A DNA stretch of 64,000 bases from Dactylosporangium vinaceum (GCF_019904175.1 NZ_CP061913.1:2232001-2296000), one strand, 5' to 3'. Positions 8,641 to 18,013 are shown, numbered from the stretch's first letter. Notes: generated by a model from the sequence alone, not told the origin. Program-made: numbers and translations.

Positions 8641-9801
8641 ATGAACGATTACCAGCCCCAGCGCGAAGACAAGTTCTCCTTCGGACTCTGGACCGTCGGC
8701 TGGCAGGCCCAGGACGTCTTCGGCGGCCCGACGCGCGCGCCGCTGGACTCCGTCGAGGCCGTCCACCGCCTGTCCGACCTCGGCGCGGCCGCTGTCACGT
8801 TCCACGACGACGACCTGTTCCCGTTCGGCAGCGACGACGCGACCCGCGACAAGCTCATCTCGCGGTTCAAGGACGCGCTGAACGAGACGGGCGTCCGGGT
8901 GGAGATGGTCACCACCAACCTGTTCGGCCACCCGATCTTCAAGGACGGCGGGTTCACGTCGAACGACCGCGCCGTGCGCCGCTTCGCCCTCAAGAAGGTG
9001 CTGCGCAACATCGACCTGGCCGCCGAGCTGGGCGCGGAGACCTACGTCCTGTGGGGCGGGCGCGAGGGCGCCGAGTCCGGCGGGTCCAAGGACGTGGCGG
9101 CCGCCCTCGACCGGTACCGCGAAGGACTCAACCTGCTCTGCCAATACGTGCGCGAGCAGGGGTACGACATCCGCTTCGCCATTGAGCCGAAGCCCAACGA
9201 GCCCCGGGGCGACATCCTGCTCCCGACCATCGGCCACGCCCTCGCGCTCATCTCGACGCTCGACGAGCCCGACCGGGTGGGCCTCAACCCCGAGGTCGGC
9301 CACGAGGAGATGGCGGGCCTGAACTTCGCCCACGGCATCGCCCAGGCGCTGTGGCACGGGAAGCTGTTCCACATCGACCTCAACGGGCAGCACGGCCCGC
9401 GGTTCGACCAGGACCTGCGCTTCGGCGCGGGCAACCTGCGCGGCGCGTTCTGGACCGTCGACGTGCTGGAGACCGGCGGTTACACCGGCTTCCGCCACTT
9501 CGACTACAAGCCCCCGCGCACCGAGGACTACGACGGCGTCTGGGCGACCGCGGCCGCCTGCATGCGCAACTACCTGATCCTGCGCGAGAAGGTCCGGGCG
9601 TTCCGGGCCGACCCGGAGGTGGTCGCCGCCCTCGCCGACGCGCGCGTCGACGAGCTGCAGCAGCCGACCCTGGCCGAGGGCGAGACCATCGCGTCGCTGC
9701 GCGAGGAGGAGTTCGACGTCGACAAGCTCGCGGCGCGCGGCAGCGCGTTCGAGGTGCTCGACCAGCTGGCGATGGAGCACCTCCTCGGGGTTCGTTCATG
9801 A
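8641..9801 (+). CDS. xylA: Xylose isomerase
   Basis: Converts D-xylose to D-xylulose, and also glucose to fructose. The 386 residues match the short class I enzyme of actinomycetes. Visible active-site features are H55 and D58 in [12 protein letters not shown], the metal ligands in IEPKPNEP and [24 protein letters not shown], and [12 protein letters not shown]. The ATG at 8641 follows GAAGAGG, and the longer in-frame extension begins with unrelated sequence. The stop overlaps the xylB start (ATGA). Confidence 0.97.
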   Translation: MNDYQPQREDKFSFGLWTVGWQAQDVFGGPTRAPLDSVEAVHRLSDLGAAAVTFHDDDLFPFGSDDATRDKLISRFKDALNETGVRVEMVTTNLFGHPIFKDGGFTSNDRAVRRFALKKVLRNIDLAAELGAETYVLWGGREGAESGGSKDVAAALDRYREGLNLLCQYVREQGYDIRFAIEPKPNEPRGDILLPTIGHALALISTLDEPDRVGLNPEVGHEEMAGLNFAHGIAQALWHGKLFHIDLNGQHGPRFDQDLRFGAGNLRGAFWTVDVLETGGYTGFRHFDYKPPRTEDYDGVWATAAACMRNYLILREKVRAFRADPEVVAALADARVDELQQPTLAEGETIASLREEEFDVDKLAARGSAFEVLDQLAMEHLLGVRS

Positions 9802-11189
9802 CCCTTGTCGCGGGGGTGGACACGTCCACCCAGTCGACGAAGGTGGTGGTCTGCGACGCGGACACCGGTGCGGTCGTGCGGGAGGGCCGCGCCGGGCACC
9901 CCGACGGCACGGAGGTCGCGCCCGCGCACTGGTGGACGGCGTTCCAGGAGGCGACGGCGGGCGGCCTGCTCGACGGCGTCGCGGCGATCGGCGTCGGCGG
10001 CCAGCAGCACGGCATGGTGCTGCTGGACGAGGCCGGTGAGGTCGTCCGCGACGCGCTGCTGTGGAACGACACCCGCTCCGCCGGCGCGGCCGAGGACCTC
10101 ATCGCCGAGCTTCCCGGCGGCGCGGCCGGCTGGGCCGAGGCGGTCGGCCTGGTGCCGGTGGCCAGCTTCACCGTCACCAAGCTGCGCTGGGTCGCCCGGC
10201 ACGAGCCCACCGTGGCCGACCGGGCGGCGTCGGTCATGCTGCCGCACGACTGGATCACCCACCGCCTCCGCGCGGACGGCGGGGAGCCGACCACGGACCG
10301 GGGCGACGCCTCCGGCACCGGGTACTGGTCTGCGGCGACCGGCGCCTACCGGACCGACCTGGTGCGCCTGGCGTTCGGGCGCGACCTCGCGCTCCCGCGC
10401 GTCGCCGGCCCGGCCGAGGTGGTCGGCGAGACCGCCGCGGGCGCGCTGCTGGCCGCGGGCACCGGCGACAACATGGCGGCCGCGCTCGGGCTGGGCCTGC
10501 GCCCCGGTGACCTGGTGGTGTCGCTCGGCACGTCGGGCACGGTGTTCGGGGTCTCGGCGGCGCCGGTCGCCGATCCGAGCGGCACCGTGGCCGGGTTCGC
10601 CGACGCGACAGGGCACCACCTGCCGCTCGTCGCCACGATGAACGCGGCCCGGGTGCTGACCGCCGTGGCCGGGCTGCTCGGGGTGTCGCTGTCCGCACTC
10701 GCCGAGCTGGCGCTGGCCGCGCAGCCGGGGGCGGGGGGACTGACGCTGCTGCCGTACCTGGACGGGGAGCGCACGCCCAACCTGCCCGACGCGCGCGGGC
10801 TGCTCAACGGGCTCACGCGCGGAAATGCGACCCCGCAGAACCTGGCGCGGGCCGCGTACGAGGGCATGCTCTGCGGTCTGGCCGACGGGCTGGATGCTGT
10901 GCGGGGTCTGGGAGTACAGGTGCAGCGGGTTTTGCTCATCGGCGGGGCGGCCGCTTCACCGGCCGTCCGGTCGATCGCCGCGGGCCTGCTCGGGGTGCCG
11001 GTCAGCGTGCCCTCGCCGGGGGAGTACGTGGCCCTGGGGGCGGCTCGGCAGGCGGCCTGGGCACTCAGCGGTGCGGCGGAGGCGCCGGACTGGCCGGTGT
11101 CCGCGGTGGACGCGGCCGCAACGGAGGAGTCGGGCGTGCGCAAGGTCTACGCCGACGTGCGCGACCGGGCGCGGCCGCTCCTGCATTGA
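9798..11189 (+). CDS. xylB: Xylulokinase
   Basis: FGGY-family kinase phosphorylating D-xylulose for the pentose phosphate pathway. The 463 residues have the nucleotide-binding start [13 protein letters not shown], the substrate motif [11 protein letters not shown], and the catalytic Asp in [11 protein letters not shown] (D224). The C-terminal [16 protein letters not shown] belongs to the ATP site. The ATGA overlap with xylA implies translational coupling, and an 8-bp hairpin begins at the stop codon. Confidence 0.95.
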   Translation: MTLVAGVDTSTQSTKVVVCDADTGAVVREGRAGHPDGTEVAPAHWWTAFQEATAGGLLDGVAAIGVGGQQHGMVLLDEAGEVVRDALLWNDTRSAGAAEDLIAELPGGAAGWAEAVGLVPVASFTVTKLRWVARHEPTVADRAASVMLPHDWITHRLRADGGEPTTDRGDASGTGYWSAATGAYRTDLVRLAFGRDLALPRVAGPAEVVGETAAGALLAAGTGDNMAAALGLGLRPGDLVVSLGTSGTVFGVSAAPVADPSGTVAGFADATGHHLPLVATMNAARVLTAVAGLLGVSLSALAELALAAQPGAGGLTLLPYLDGERTPNLPDARGLLNGLTRGNATPQNLARAAYEGMLCGLADGLDAVRGLGVQVQRVLLIGGAAASPAVRSIAAGLLGVPVSVPSPGEYVALGAARQAAWALSGAAEAPDWPVSAVDAAATEESGVRKVYADVRDRARPLLH

Positions 11190-11208
11190 CCTCAACGGCG
11201 GTTGAGGT
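11189..11208 (+). terminator. Hairpin at the end of xylAB
   Basis: ACCTCAAC and GTTGAGGT form a perfect 8-bp stem with a GGCG loop, starting at the last base of the xylB stop codon. There is no U-rich tail, which is common in actinomycetes. It could instead influence the next gene, whose start is 15 bp away. Confidence 0.55.
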
Positions 11209-11223
11209 TGCACGCTTGCAGGC

Positions 11224-11604
11224 ATGCTCGAATTCAGTGATGTGGAGCAGGCGTACCTGGCCTCACAGAGGCTGGGGCGCCTGGCCACGATCCTGCCCGG
11301 CGGCTACCCGCACAACAACCCGGTCGGCTTCGCCCTCAACGCCGCGCTCGGCACCATCGACATCGGCGGCCACAACCTGGGCGCCAGCAGGAAGTTCGCC
11401 AACGTCCGGGCCAACCCGAAGGTCAGCTTCGTGGTCGACGACATCGTGTCGCACTCGCCGTGGCAGGTCCGCGGCATCGAGATACGCGGCGAGGCCGAAG
11501 CGCTGTCCGATGTGGACCCTCTGCACTCCGGCCTCAGCCGCGAACTCATTCGTCTGCATCCCACCCGCATCCGCAGCTGGGGTCTTCTGTCGCCGGTTCC
11601 CTAG
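11224..11604 (+). CDS. PPOX-class F420-dependent enzyme
   Basis: A 126-residue split-barrel flavin/deazaflavin-binding protein of the pyridoxamine-phosphate-oxidase-like superfamily. It shows a start of the LGRLATILPGGYPHNNPVGF type, the NVRANPKVSFVVDD segment and EIRGEAEAL. Members of this subgroup are usually annotated as F420-dependent, but the physiological substrate is unknown. It is separated from xylB by a hairpin and is convergent with the envelope trio. Confidence 0.8.
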   Translation: MLEFSDVEQAYLASQRLGRLATILPGGYPHNNPVGFALNAALGTIDIGGHNLGASRKFANVRANPKVSFVVDDIVSHSPWQVRGIEIRGEAEALSDVDPLHSGLSRELIRLHPTRIRSWGLLSPVP

Positions 11605-11618
11605 CCTGGCAGGCGAGC

Positions 11619-11882
11619 TCAGTCGTCGGGCCACTCGCCGGTGAGGCGGCGCACACCCGCCGCCCCGCCGCGGTCGATCGCGGCCTTGACCACGGCGAAG
11701 ATCGCTCCCTGCAGGGCGGCCGCGGCGAGGACCTCGCCCCAGCCGTACTCCTGCGAGGTGGCCTCGGGCGCTTCCGGCTCGCCCGAGATCCGCTTCCACA
11801 CCTGCTTGAACACGATGCCCGCCGCAATACCGCCGGCCACGCTGAAGGCGATGCTGAACGGCTTGTACAGGATCTTGTTCAC
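11619..11882 (-). CDS. DUF4235 membrane protein
   Basis: An 87-residue protein with an N-terminal hydrophobic stretch (IAFSVAGGIAAGIVFKQVW) and a second one around LAAAALQGAIFAVVKAA. This pattern is typical of actinobacterial DUF4235 proteins of unknown function. The GTG start at 11882 overlaps the stop of the DUF3618 gene (GTGA). It is the last gene of a coupled three-gene membrane/stress operon. Confidence 0.8.
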   Translation of the reverse strand: MNKILYKPFSIAFSVAGGIAAGIVFKQVWKRISGEPEAPEATSQEYGWGEVLAAAALQGAIFAVVKAAIDRGGAAGVRRLTGEWPDD

Positions 11883-12370
11883 ATCGTCTCCTGGCGGCTG
11901 CGGTAGCCGACGAGCCCGGCCAGCACCAGCAGGGCCGAGCCGACGATCCACGGCGCCGGGTGCTCGCGGGCCGAGTCGAGCAGCCGCCGCATCCCGCTCT
12001 GCAGCGCCGTCCTGGGATGCGTCCGCAGCTCCCGGCCGGCGTACGCGGCGTTGACCGCCACCTGCTCGGCCCCCTCCCGCACGCGCAGCTTGGCCGCCTC
12101 GACCCCCGAGGACACGCGATCCTTGGCGTTCTCGACAGTGGTGTGCACGGCCTCCTGGGCGCGGGCCTTCACGTCGGCCTTGGCCGCGAGCGCCTCGACG
12201 GTCTCGCCGAGCCCGGCCCGGGTCCGGGTGATCTCGGCCCGCAGCGCCTCCGGGGTCGACGGGGTGTGGCTGTGCCCGCTCGCGGTGTTGCCGCTCGTGG
12301 TGTGACCGTTGGTCGTGTGGCCGTTCGTGGTGTGGCCGTTCGCACTGTGCTGCGAGTCGGTCGCGGTCAT
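11879..12370 (-). CDS. DUF3618 membrane-associated protein with NGHTT repeats
   Basis: 163 residues. The first ~35 are a low-complexity tract with repeated NGHTT/SGxT units. Next is the DUF3618 core (PEALRAEITRTRAGLGETVEALAAKADVKARAQEAV), a long helix with apolipoprotein-like periodicity. A C-terminal membrane helix (PWIVGSALLVLAGLVGY) ends the protein. Both ends overlap neighbours (ATGA with the holin-family gene, GTGA with DUF4235), so the three are translationally coupled. The exact role is unknown; an envelope function is inferred. Confidence 0.85.
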   Translation of the reverse strand: MTATDSQHSANGHTTNGHTTNGHTTSGNTASGHSHTPSTPEALRAEITRTRAGLGETVEALAAKADVKARAQEAVHTTVENAKDRVSSGVEAAKLRVREGAEQVAVNAAYAGRELRTHPRTALQSGMRRLLDSAREHPAPWIVGSALLVLAGLVGYRSRQETM

Positions 12371-12843
12371 CGGGTGCTCCCGTTGTGGCCGTTGTTGGTG
12401 TAGTGCTTGATCGACGCCGACACCGTGTCGACGTCGGCCTTCACGCTGGCCACCGTCTCCTGCGGCATGGCCGGGACGGCCTGCTTGACCTGGCGCTTCC
12501 CGACGAGCGCCAGCACGCCCGCCACCGCGAACAGCGCAACACCGACGATCAGCGCGGCCAGCCAGGCCGGCATGACCGCGGCGAGCCCGATGATGAGCGC
12601 CGCCAGCATCGCCCCGACGCCGTACAGCGCGACAACCCCGGCCCCGCCGAACATCCCGACACCGAGACCGGCGCGCTTACCCTTTTCGGTGAGTTCGATC
12701 TGAGCCAGCTTCAGCTCGTCGCGTACCAGCGTGGAGACCTGCTCGGCGGCCAGCTTCACGAGCTCGGCCGTGGACGCAGTGCCCCGATCAGCAACATGCA
12801 ACGCCGGCGCCACGGCCGGGCGGTCGTTCAGGGTGGACGTCAT
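12367..12843 (-). CDS. Phage-holin-family (actinobacterial holin X) membrane protein
   Basis: 158 residues: a soluble N-terminus, a helix TAELVKLAAEQVSTLVRDELKLAQ, then two transmembrane helices with a short turn, and a C-terminal amphipathic helix. Despite the family name these are chromosomal membrane proteins, not markers of a prophage. AGGAG 5 nt before the ATG at 12843 fixes the start and excludes the longer in-frame reading. First gene of the coupled trio with DUF3618 and DUF4235. Confidence 0.82.
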   Translation of the reverse strand: MTSTLNDRPAVAPALHVADRGTASTAELVKLAAEQVSTLVRDELKLAQIELTEKGKRAGLGVGMFGGAGVVALYGVGAMLAALIIGLAAVMPAWLAALIVGVALFAVAGVLALVGKRQVKQAVPAMPQETVASVKADVDTVSASIKHYTNNGHNGSTR

Positions 12844-13388
12844 GGTTTCTCCTCTCGCCCGTACCCACCTTGTTCCCACCCCGCGCCAGGGCTAACCCGC
12901 AACCAGCACCAGTTCGACCCACACCACCCCAGCTCTCCCACCCAACCCAACCCACCCCTCCGTCCCACGCCACCCGACCCCACCCCAAGCCGCCCGCCCG
13001 TCGCCTCACCGACGTCGCCCGCTCGGTCGCGTTGCTCGGTCGCGTGCCGCTCGGTCGTTCGTCGCCCAGACCGTGCCGCCCCAGACCGTGCTGCCGAAAC
13101 TGCACTGCCCGAACCGTGCGCCAGACGGTGCCGCCGAAGCCGTGTGTCCGGACGGTGCTGTCCAAACGGTGTGGCCGAAGCCGGGTCTGGACGGTGCCGT
13201 CCAGACGGCGCCGGGCCGAATCGGGGTCGGCTGAACCGGGGTCGGCCGAAGCGGGGTCGGCCGAAGCGGGCATCGGTGGTGTGGCGCGTGGTTGCGTGCG
13301 TCTTTGCCCGGTCGGGTCGGCGGCGGGTGCGTCTGTCGAGGGCTCTGCGGTGGTCAGAAAGGCGGGAGGTCGGGCGGGTCGGTGGGGG
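12844..13388. other. 545-bp non-coding gap with low-complexity and 15-bp repeats
   Basis: No plausible gene is seen on either strand. The left part is C-rich (many CCCACC runs). The middle has recurrent ACGGTGCCG/CCGTGC words. At 13216-13270 there are about 3.7 copies of a 15-bp unit, CCGAAGCGGGGTCGG. This is one of several repeat-bearing intergenic gaps in the window. Confidence 0.6.
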
Positions 13389-14207
13389 TCATGGCTTGGG
13401 CTTTGCGGCGCGCAGTTGCTCCAGCACCAAGGGGTCGATGGCGCCGTCGGCCAGGCGCTCCTCGAGGTTCTCGACGCCGGCCCAGGCGGCCAGGGAGGTG
13501 TAGCCGAGTGCTGTCACGCGCTCGTGTACCTCGTGGGCCAGGTCGTCGACGAGGGGGAGGAGGGTGGTGGGGTCGGGCTTGGTGAAGTACAACTCCCAAA
13601 GGCTTATTAACTGTGACATCCGGCCCACCGGATCGGGGTCGTCGTCGACGCGCAGGTCGATCTCGGTGTCGGTCGCTCCGCCGTAGCCGGCGCCGTGGCG
13701 TACCGAGTAGAGGGCGGCGCTCTGCCGGCCGCGGCTGTCCCCGCCCGCGGCGTCGCCCGCGGCCAGTGCGGCGTGCAGGCGGCGGGGCAGGGAGAGGGCG
13801 GAGCCGGCCAGCCAGGCGCGCTCCATCTCGGCGACGACCTCGGGGCCGGTCAGGATGTTGCCCTGGATCGCGTAGCCGTCGCCGGTCACCCCGCCCGCCC
13901 ACGCGAAGCACTCCGGGCCCGTGTAGGACGCGCCCGGGCCGGTCGGGGCGACGACGCCCACCTGGCGCTGGGCGCGGCCCGGGTCGGCGGCGACCAGGCC
14001 GGCGATGACGTCGGCGGCGGCGGTGCCGGTGCGCAGCAGTGCCAGGCCCTGCTCGCGGAACGCCAGGTTGGCGAACGCCTGCGTCGCGAGGGCCCCGACG
14101 CCGCTCACGGCGGCCGGGACGACCGCCCCGACGGCGAGGAACTTGCTGGCCACGGCCACACCGAGGGACTGCCCGTCGGCCGAGCGCCCGACGATCGAGA
14201 ACGTCAT
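13389..14207 (-). CDS. DUF1028 protein (Ntn-hydrolase-like fold)
   Basis: 272 residues beginning MTFSIVGRSADG, with VASKFLAVGAVVPAA, ATQAFAN and YAIQGNILTG, the hallmarks of DUF1028. From memory the family is placed in the Ntn-hydrolase clan, where a Thr/Ser/Cys exposed after Met removal is the nucleophile; here residue 2 is Thr. The enzymatic activity is unknown. TACGGT (14215-14220, minus strand) ends 7 nt before the ATG, suggesting its own leaderless promoter. It follows another T2 Ntn-type gene by 38 bp. Confidence 0.85.
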   Translation of the reverse strand: MTFSIVGRSADGQSLGVAVASKFLAVGAVVPAAVSGVGALATQAFANLAFREQGLALLRTGTAAADVIAGLVAADPGRAQRQVGVVAPTGPGASYTGPECFAWAGGVTGDGYAIQGNILTGPEVVAEMERAWLAGSALSLPRRLHAALAAGDAAGGDSRGRQSAALYSVRHGAGYGGATDTEIDLRVDDDPDPVGRMSQLISLWELYFTKPDPTTLLPLVDDLAHEVHERVTALGYTSLAAWAGVENLEERLADGAIDPLVLEQLRAAKPKP

Positions 14208-14245
14208 GGGCAACACCGTACGGCAAATGCTTCCGTTCGAAAGCT

Positions 14246-14803
14246 TTAGCCGCCCGCGATGACACCCGGCGGCTGGGACAGGCACACGAACGGGCCGCGC
14301 ACCCCGGCGCTGAACCGCTCGGCCGCCCGCAGTGCCGTCTCCACCCGCCGCTGCGGCGCCATCCGCGACTGCGCGGTCGCGAACAGGGCGCCGAGCGCGA
14401 TCTCGTCGCCGACGCCGACCGCCGCATAACCGTCCGCCGCCTCGGCGACCTGGTAGTCGTCGTGCACGGTGAACAGCCGGCCCTTGACGCCGACCAGGAA
14501 CGTGCCGCCCTCCTCGCGCTCGCTGTCCCGGCGCGCCCAGCCGCCCGCCTTCAGGCACTCGCGGACCGTGTCGATGAAGCGGGTGGCCATGAACCGCTCG
14601 ATGTCACCGACGGGCTTCGGGGGCTTGAGGGAGTACCGGATCAGCTGCCCCATGCGGAAGGACGTGGTGAAGCCGAAGAGGTACCCGTTGTTGTGGAACA
14701 CCTTCGAGTCGGCCCGCACGGTCAGGCTCCAGCCCGAGGCGCCCGCGCTGTCGCCGCCGATGTACACGGTGCCCTGGTGGACCAGGCCCACGATCGCCGT
14801 CAT
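14246..14803 (-). CDS. Stand-alone proteasome/HslV-like Ntn hydrolase
   Basis: 185 residues. After removal of the initiator Met, T1, D17 (in GGDSAG) and K33 (in RADSKVF) fall at exactly the positions of the HslV/20S beta catalytic residues. A GGTFLVGVKGRLFTV segment and the VGVGDEIALGAL motif also fit the beta-subunit fold. No HslU, Mpa or ring partner is adjacent. The ATG overlaps the TetR stop codon (ATGA), so its production is tied to that regulator. Substrate unknown; autoproteolysis is not needed because Thr follows Met directly. Confidence 0.8.
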   Translation of the reverse strand: MTAIVGLVHQGTVYIGGDSAGASGWSLTVRADSKVFHNNGYLFGFTTSFRMGQLIRYSLKPPKPVGDIERFMATRFIDTVRECLKAGGWARRDSEREEGGTFLVGVKGRLFTVHDDYQVAEAADGYAAVGVGDEIALGALFATAQSRMAPQRRVETALRAAERFSAGVRGPFVCLSQPPGVIAGG

Positions 14804-15525
14804 GCCGCACCGCCGCCGGGGCGGGCGTGCCGGGCCAGGCCGTCGAGCATCAGGTCGAGGGCGAAGGCGAAGCGGTCGTCGCCGCTGCCCTCGATCATTG
14901 TGGGGGCCAGGGCGACCAGGTTGGGGAACTCGTCGGCGGGCAGGCTCGCGAAGTAGTCACGGACCTGGTTGAGGTACGGCTCGGCGTCGGCCTCGCTCTG
15001 CCGGCCCAGGTCGGCGTGGACGGCCTGCTCGAGAGCGTCAGCGACGATGACCATCGACATCTGGTCCATGCTCCACGCACAGATCCGGTCGGGAATACCC
15101 GCCCCCCGCAGCACCGCCAGCATCGCCTCGGTGTACCGCAGCGAGTTGGGCCCGGTCGGGATGTTGGCCCGGGCCACCCGCACCAGGTCGCGATGGGCCG
15201 CGAACACGTTGCGGCTGGCGAAGCAGCTGCTCTTGACCTCGGCCACCCAGTCGTGCGCGTCCGCGCGCGGTAGCGGGATCTCGCCGACGACCCGGTCGAG
15301 GAGCTGCTCCAGCAGCTCGTCCTTGTTGGCGAAGTATGCGTAGAGCGAGGCCGCGCCGGTCCCCAGCTCCTGCGCCACCCGGCGCATGCTTACCGCGTCG
15401 AGCCCGTCGCGGTCGACGAGGCGCAGGGCGGTGCTCAGCACCGCCTCCGCGCTCAGGGGTTGGCGGGCGGCATGCGCTTTCTTCGGCGCCCGCCACGGTG
15501 GCGCGGGGATGTCGGCAGACGGCAC
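14800..15525 (-). CDS. TetR/AcrR-family regulator
   Basis: 241 residues. After a ~25-residue tail comes the helix-turn-helix region (LSAEAVLSTALRLVDRDGLDAVSMRRVAQELGTGAASLYAYFANKDEL) in the standard TetR layout. The effector domain resembles TetR_C types that control efflux pumps. The GTG at 15525 is chosen because TACGAT (15532-15537, minus strand) ends 6 nt upstream. It is divergent from an MFS efflux gene across paired palindromes, a classic repressor-pump arrangement. Confidence 0.85.
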   Translation of the reverse strand: MPSADIPAPPWRAPKKAHAARQPLSAEAVLSTALRLVDRDGLDAVSMRRVAQELGTGAASLYAYFANKDELLEQLLDRVVGEIPLPRADAHDWVAEVKSSCFASRNVFAAHRDLVRVARANIPTGPNSLRYTEAMLAVLRGAGIPDRICAWSMDQMSMVIVADALEQAVHADLGRQSEADAEPYLNQVRDYFASLPADEFPNLVALAPTMIEGSGDDRFAFALDLMLDGLARHARPGGGAA

Positions 15526-15556
15526 CTCGACATCGTACTGACTTCTCGCTTGACGC

Positions 15557-15585
15557 GAACACCGTTCGAATGTAGAACGATGTTC
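15557..15585. promoter_or_regulatory. Tandem TetR-type operators between regulator and efflux pump
   Basis: Two 11-bp inverted repeats, GAACACCGTTC (15557-15567) and GAACGATGTTC (15575-15585), have centres 18 bp apart. Together they also form CGTTC-N7-GAACG. The second covers the MFS start codon. Binding would block transcription in both directions. Confidence 0.65.
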
Positions 15586-17019
15586 GTGAAAAACGAACAG
15601 CGTTCCAAACATTGGCTGGTACTCGCCGTGGTCCTCGCGGCCGAAGTGATGGACCTGCTCGACGCGACGATCATCGCCATCGCGGGCCCGTCCATCCGGG
15701 CCGACCTCGGTGGCGGCACCGCCTTCCTGCAGTGGCTCGCGGCCGGGTACACCCTTGCCTTCGCCATCGGCCTCGTCACCGGCGGCCGGCTGGGCGACAT
15801 CTTCGGCCGCCGCCCCATGTTCCTGGCCGGTGCGGCCGGCTTCACGCTCATGTCCCTGCTCTGCGCGGTCGCGCCCGGCCCGGCCTGGCTCGTCGCGTTC
15901 CGGGTCCTGCAGGGCCTCTGCGGCGCCGTCCTGATCCCTCAGGGCCTGGGCCTGATCAAGGCCGCGTTCCCGCCGGAGAAGCTCGGTGCCGCGTTCGGCG
16001 CGTTCGGCCCCGTGATGGGCCTGTCCGCGGTCGGCGGCCCGATCCTGGCCGGCGTACTCGTGGACGCCGACCTCTTCGGCACCGGCTGGCGGGCCATCTT
16101 CCTGATCAACCTGCCGATCGGCCTGGCCGCATTGGCGGGCGCCGCGTTCGTGCTGCCCCGAAACGACGACCGCGACGCCGGCCTGCGCCTGGACCTCCCC
16201 GGCACCGCGCTGCTGGCCGGCGCGCTCCTGCTGCTCGTCTACCCCTTGGTCCAGGGCCGCGAGCTGGGCTGGCCGGCGTGGTGCTGGGCCGCCATGGCCG
16301 CGTCGCCGCCCGCCCTGTGGCTCTTCGCCCGCTACGAGCGCCGCCGCGTCCGCGCGGGCCGCACGCCGCTCGTCGAGCCGTCCCTGCTCGCGAAGCGCCG
16401 CTTCAACGCCGGCCTCGTCGTCGGCCTGATCCTGTTCGCCGGCATGATGGGCCTCTCGCTCATCCTCAGCGTGTACCTCCAGCTGGGCCGCGGCTACACC
16501 CCCGTCCGCGCCGGCCTCACCCAGGCGCCGTGGGCTCTGGGCACCGCGCTGGGCGCAATAGCCGCCTACGGCCTCAACACCCGCTTCGGCGGCCGGAAGG
16601 TCCTGGTCGGCGGCGTCGCGGTCATCGCCGTCGGCGTCGCCGCGTTCCTGGTGACGCTCGCCGCGACCGGCACCTCGACCTCGCCGTGGCCCCTCCTGCC
16701 GGCGCTGCTGGTGCTGGGCTTCGGCATGGGCGCGTCGATGACCCCGTACTTCGATCTGGTGCTGGCCGCCGTGGACCCTCACGAACTGGGCTCGGCGTCC
16801 GGCACCTTGACCGCCGCCCAGCAGATCGGCGGGGCCATGGGTGTCGCCACGCTCGGCACCGCGTACTTCTCCTGGGGCTCACTGCACCGCGTCCTATGGC
16901 TGGAGCTGGCTCTCCTGGCCGCCGCCACCGCGCTGTGCTTCCTGCTGCCACCCCGAGCCCGCGAGGACCCCGAACCCGCCCCCGAGCACGAACCGGCCCA
17001 ACCAGCCGCCGCCCACTGA
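15580..17019 (+). CDS. MFS drug transporter (DHA2/EmrB-QacA type, 14 TM)
   Basis: 479 residues with about 14 hydrophobic segments. Motif A-like GGRLGDIFGRRPMFLAGA lies after TM2, preceded by the family D-x-x-x-x-x-x-A-x-P motif (LDATIIAIAGPSI). A proton-driven multidrug exporter is expected. Control by the divergent TetR protein is strongly suggested by the operators overlapping its ATG. The upstream in-frame extension is rejected because it would run through the operators. Confidence 0.88.
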   Translation: MFVKNEQRSKHWLVLAVVLAAEVMDLLDATIIAIAGPSIRADLGGGTAFLQWLAAGYTLAFAIGLVTGGRLGDIFGRRPMFLAGAAGFTLMSLLCAVAPGPAWLVAFRVLQGLCGAVLIPQGLGLIKAAFPPEKLGAAFGAFGPVMGLSAVGGPILAGVLVDADLFGTGWRAIFLINLPIGLAALAGAAFVLPRNDDRDAGLRLDLPGTALLAGALLLLVYPLVQGRELGWPAWCWAAMAASPPALWLFARYERRRVRAGRTPLVEPSLLAKRRFNAGLVVGLILFAGMMGLSLILSVYLQLGRGYTPVRAGLTQAPWALGTALGAIAAYGLNTRFGGRKVLVGGVAVIAVGVAAFLVTLAATGTSTSPWPLLPALLVLGFGMGASMTPYFDLVLAAVDPHELGSASGTLTAAQQIGGAMGVATLGTAYFSWGSLHRVLWLELALLAAATALCFLLPPRAREDPEPAPEHEPAQPAAAH

Positions 17020-17123
17020 CCGTCCCCGCACCGCTCTCGCCCGGCCCACGAGCACGACGGGCGGCGGCGGGAGTCGGGCGCCGGTGACGAGGGCGCGGGG
17101 CAGTCGCCCGGCCGGCCGGGCCG

Positions 17124-18008
17124 TCAGGGTGCCGGCGGGGGAGCGGCTGCGCGTAGGGCGGCGACGGCGGTGGCGATTGCGGGGCGGGTGACGGAGGACG
17201 CCCGGACGGCCGCGGTGATCCGGCGCTCCAGGGGGTCGCGGAGCGGGTGGGCCGTCACGTTGTAGCGCGCGTCGACGGCCAGTTCGGGCAGCAGCGTCAC
17301 CGAGAGGCCGGCCTCGACGTGGGCCAGGAGCGGGCCGTAGGAGGAGAACAGCGCCGTCAGGTCCGGCTCGAAGCCCGCGCGGCGGCCGGCCCGGGTGATC
17401 AGGTCGTGGGTCCACGATCCCGGGCGCTCGGCGGACCAGAGCGCGTCCGCGAAGTCCGGCAGGTCGGCGACCCGGCTGGTGGTCGCGGCGGTCACCAGGA
17501 CCACGCGGTCGGTGGTCAGCGGGGTGTGGATCACGTCGGCGTCCACGGGTGCGGTGCCGTCGAAGAGGTCGGCGGTCACGGCTACGTCGCACGCGCCCCG
17601 GCGCAGGGCCGGCACCCCCTCGGTCGGGTCGAGCTCGCGCAGGTCGACGCGCAGGCCGGGAGCGGTGGAGCGGAGCCGGTGGATGGCGGCCACGACGAAG
17701 GTGTTGACGGCGCTGGTGAACGCGCCGATCGTCAGGCGGCCGGTGGCGTCCAGGCCGGCCAGCTCGGCCCGCGCGGTCTCCATCTGATCCAGGATCGTGC
17801 GGGCGTGCCGGGCCAGGGTCCGGCCGGCCTCGGTCAGGCGCAGGCGGCGGCCGGCCCGCTCGAACAGCCGGGCCCCGGCCTCCCGCTCCAGCACTGCGAG
17901 CTGCTGCGACACCGTCGACGGGCTGAGGTGGGCGGCCTGCGCGACCGCGCGGACCGTGCCGAGCGCGGCCAGGTCGGCGAGCAACTTCAGCCGCCACGGG
18001 TCGAGCAT
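17124..18008 (-). CDS. dgdR: LysR-family regulator, likely DgdR-type
   Basis: 294 residues: an N-terminal LysR winged helix (LADLAALGTVRAVAQAAHLSPSTVSQQLAVLE) and a periplasmic-binding-like effector domain. It is divergent from a dialkylglycine decarboxylase gene with a 79-bp gap. In Burkholderia cepacia the decarboxylase dgdA is likewise controlled by a LysR-type repressor, DgdR; orthology is inferred from position and family, not shown. An inverted repeat in the gap is a candidate binding site. Confidence 0.78.
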   Translation of the reverse strand: MLDPWRLKLLADLAALGTVRAVAQAAHLSPSTVSQQLAVLEREAGARLFERAGRRLRLTEAGRTLARHARTILDQMETARAELAGLDATGRLTIGAFTSAVNTFVVAAIHRLRSTAPGLRVDLRELDPTEGVPALRRGACDVAVTADLFDGTAPVDADVIHTPLTTDRVVLVTAATTSRVADLPDFADALWSAERPGSWTHDLITRAGRRAGFEPDLTALFSSYGPLLAHVEAGLSVTLLPELAVDARYNVTAHPLRDPLERRITAAVRASSVTRPAIATAVAALRAAAPPPAP

Positions 18009-18013
18009 GCCGT

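Noticed and set aside
12367..12843. Prophage remnant, because of the holin-family name
   Set aside because: The gene is the first of a standard actinobacterial membrane trio; no other phage gene, integrase or att site is nearby.
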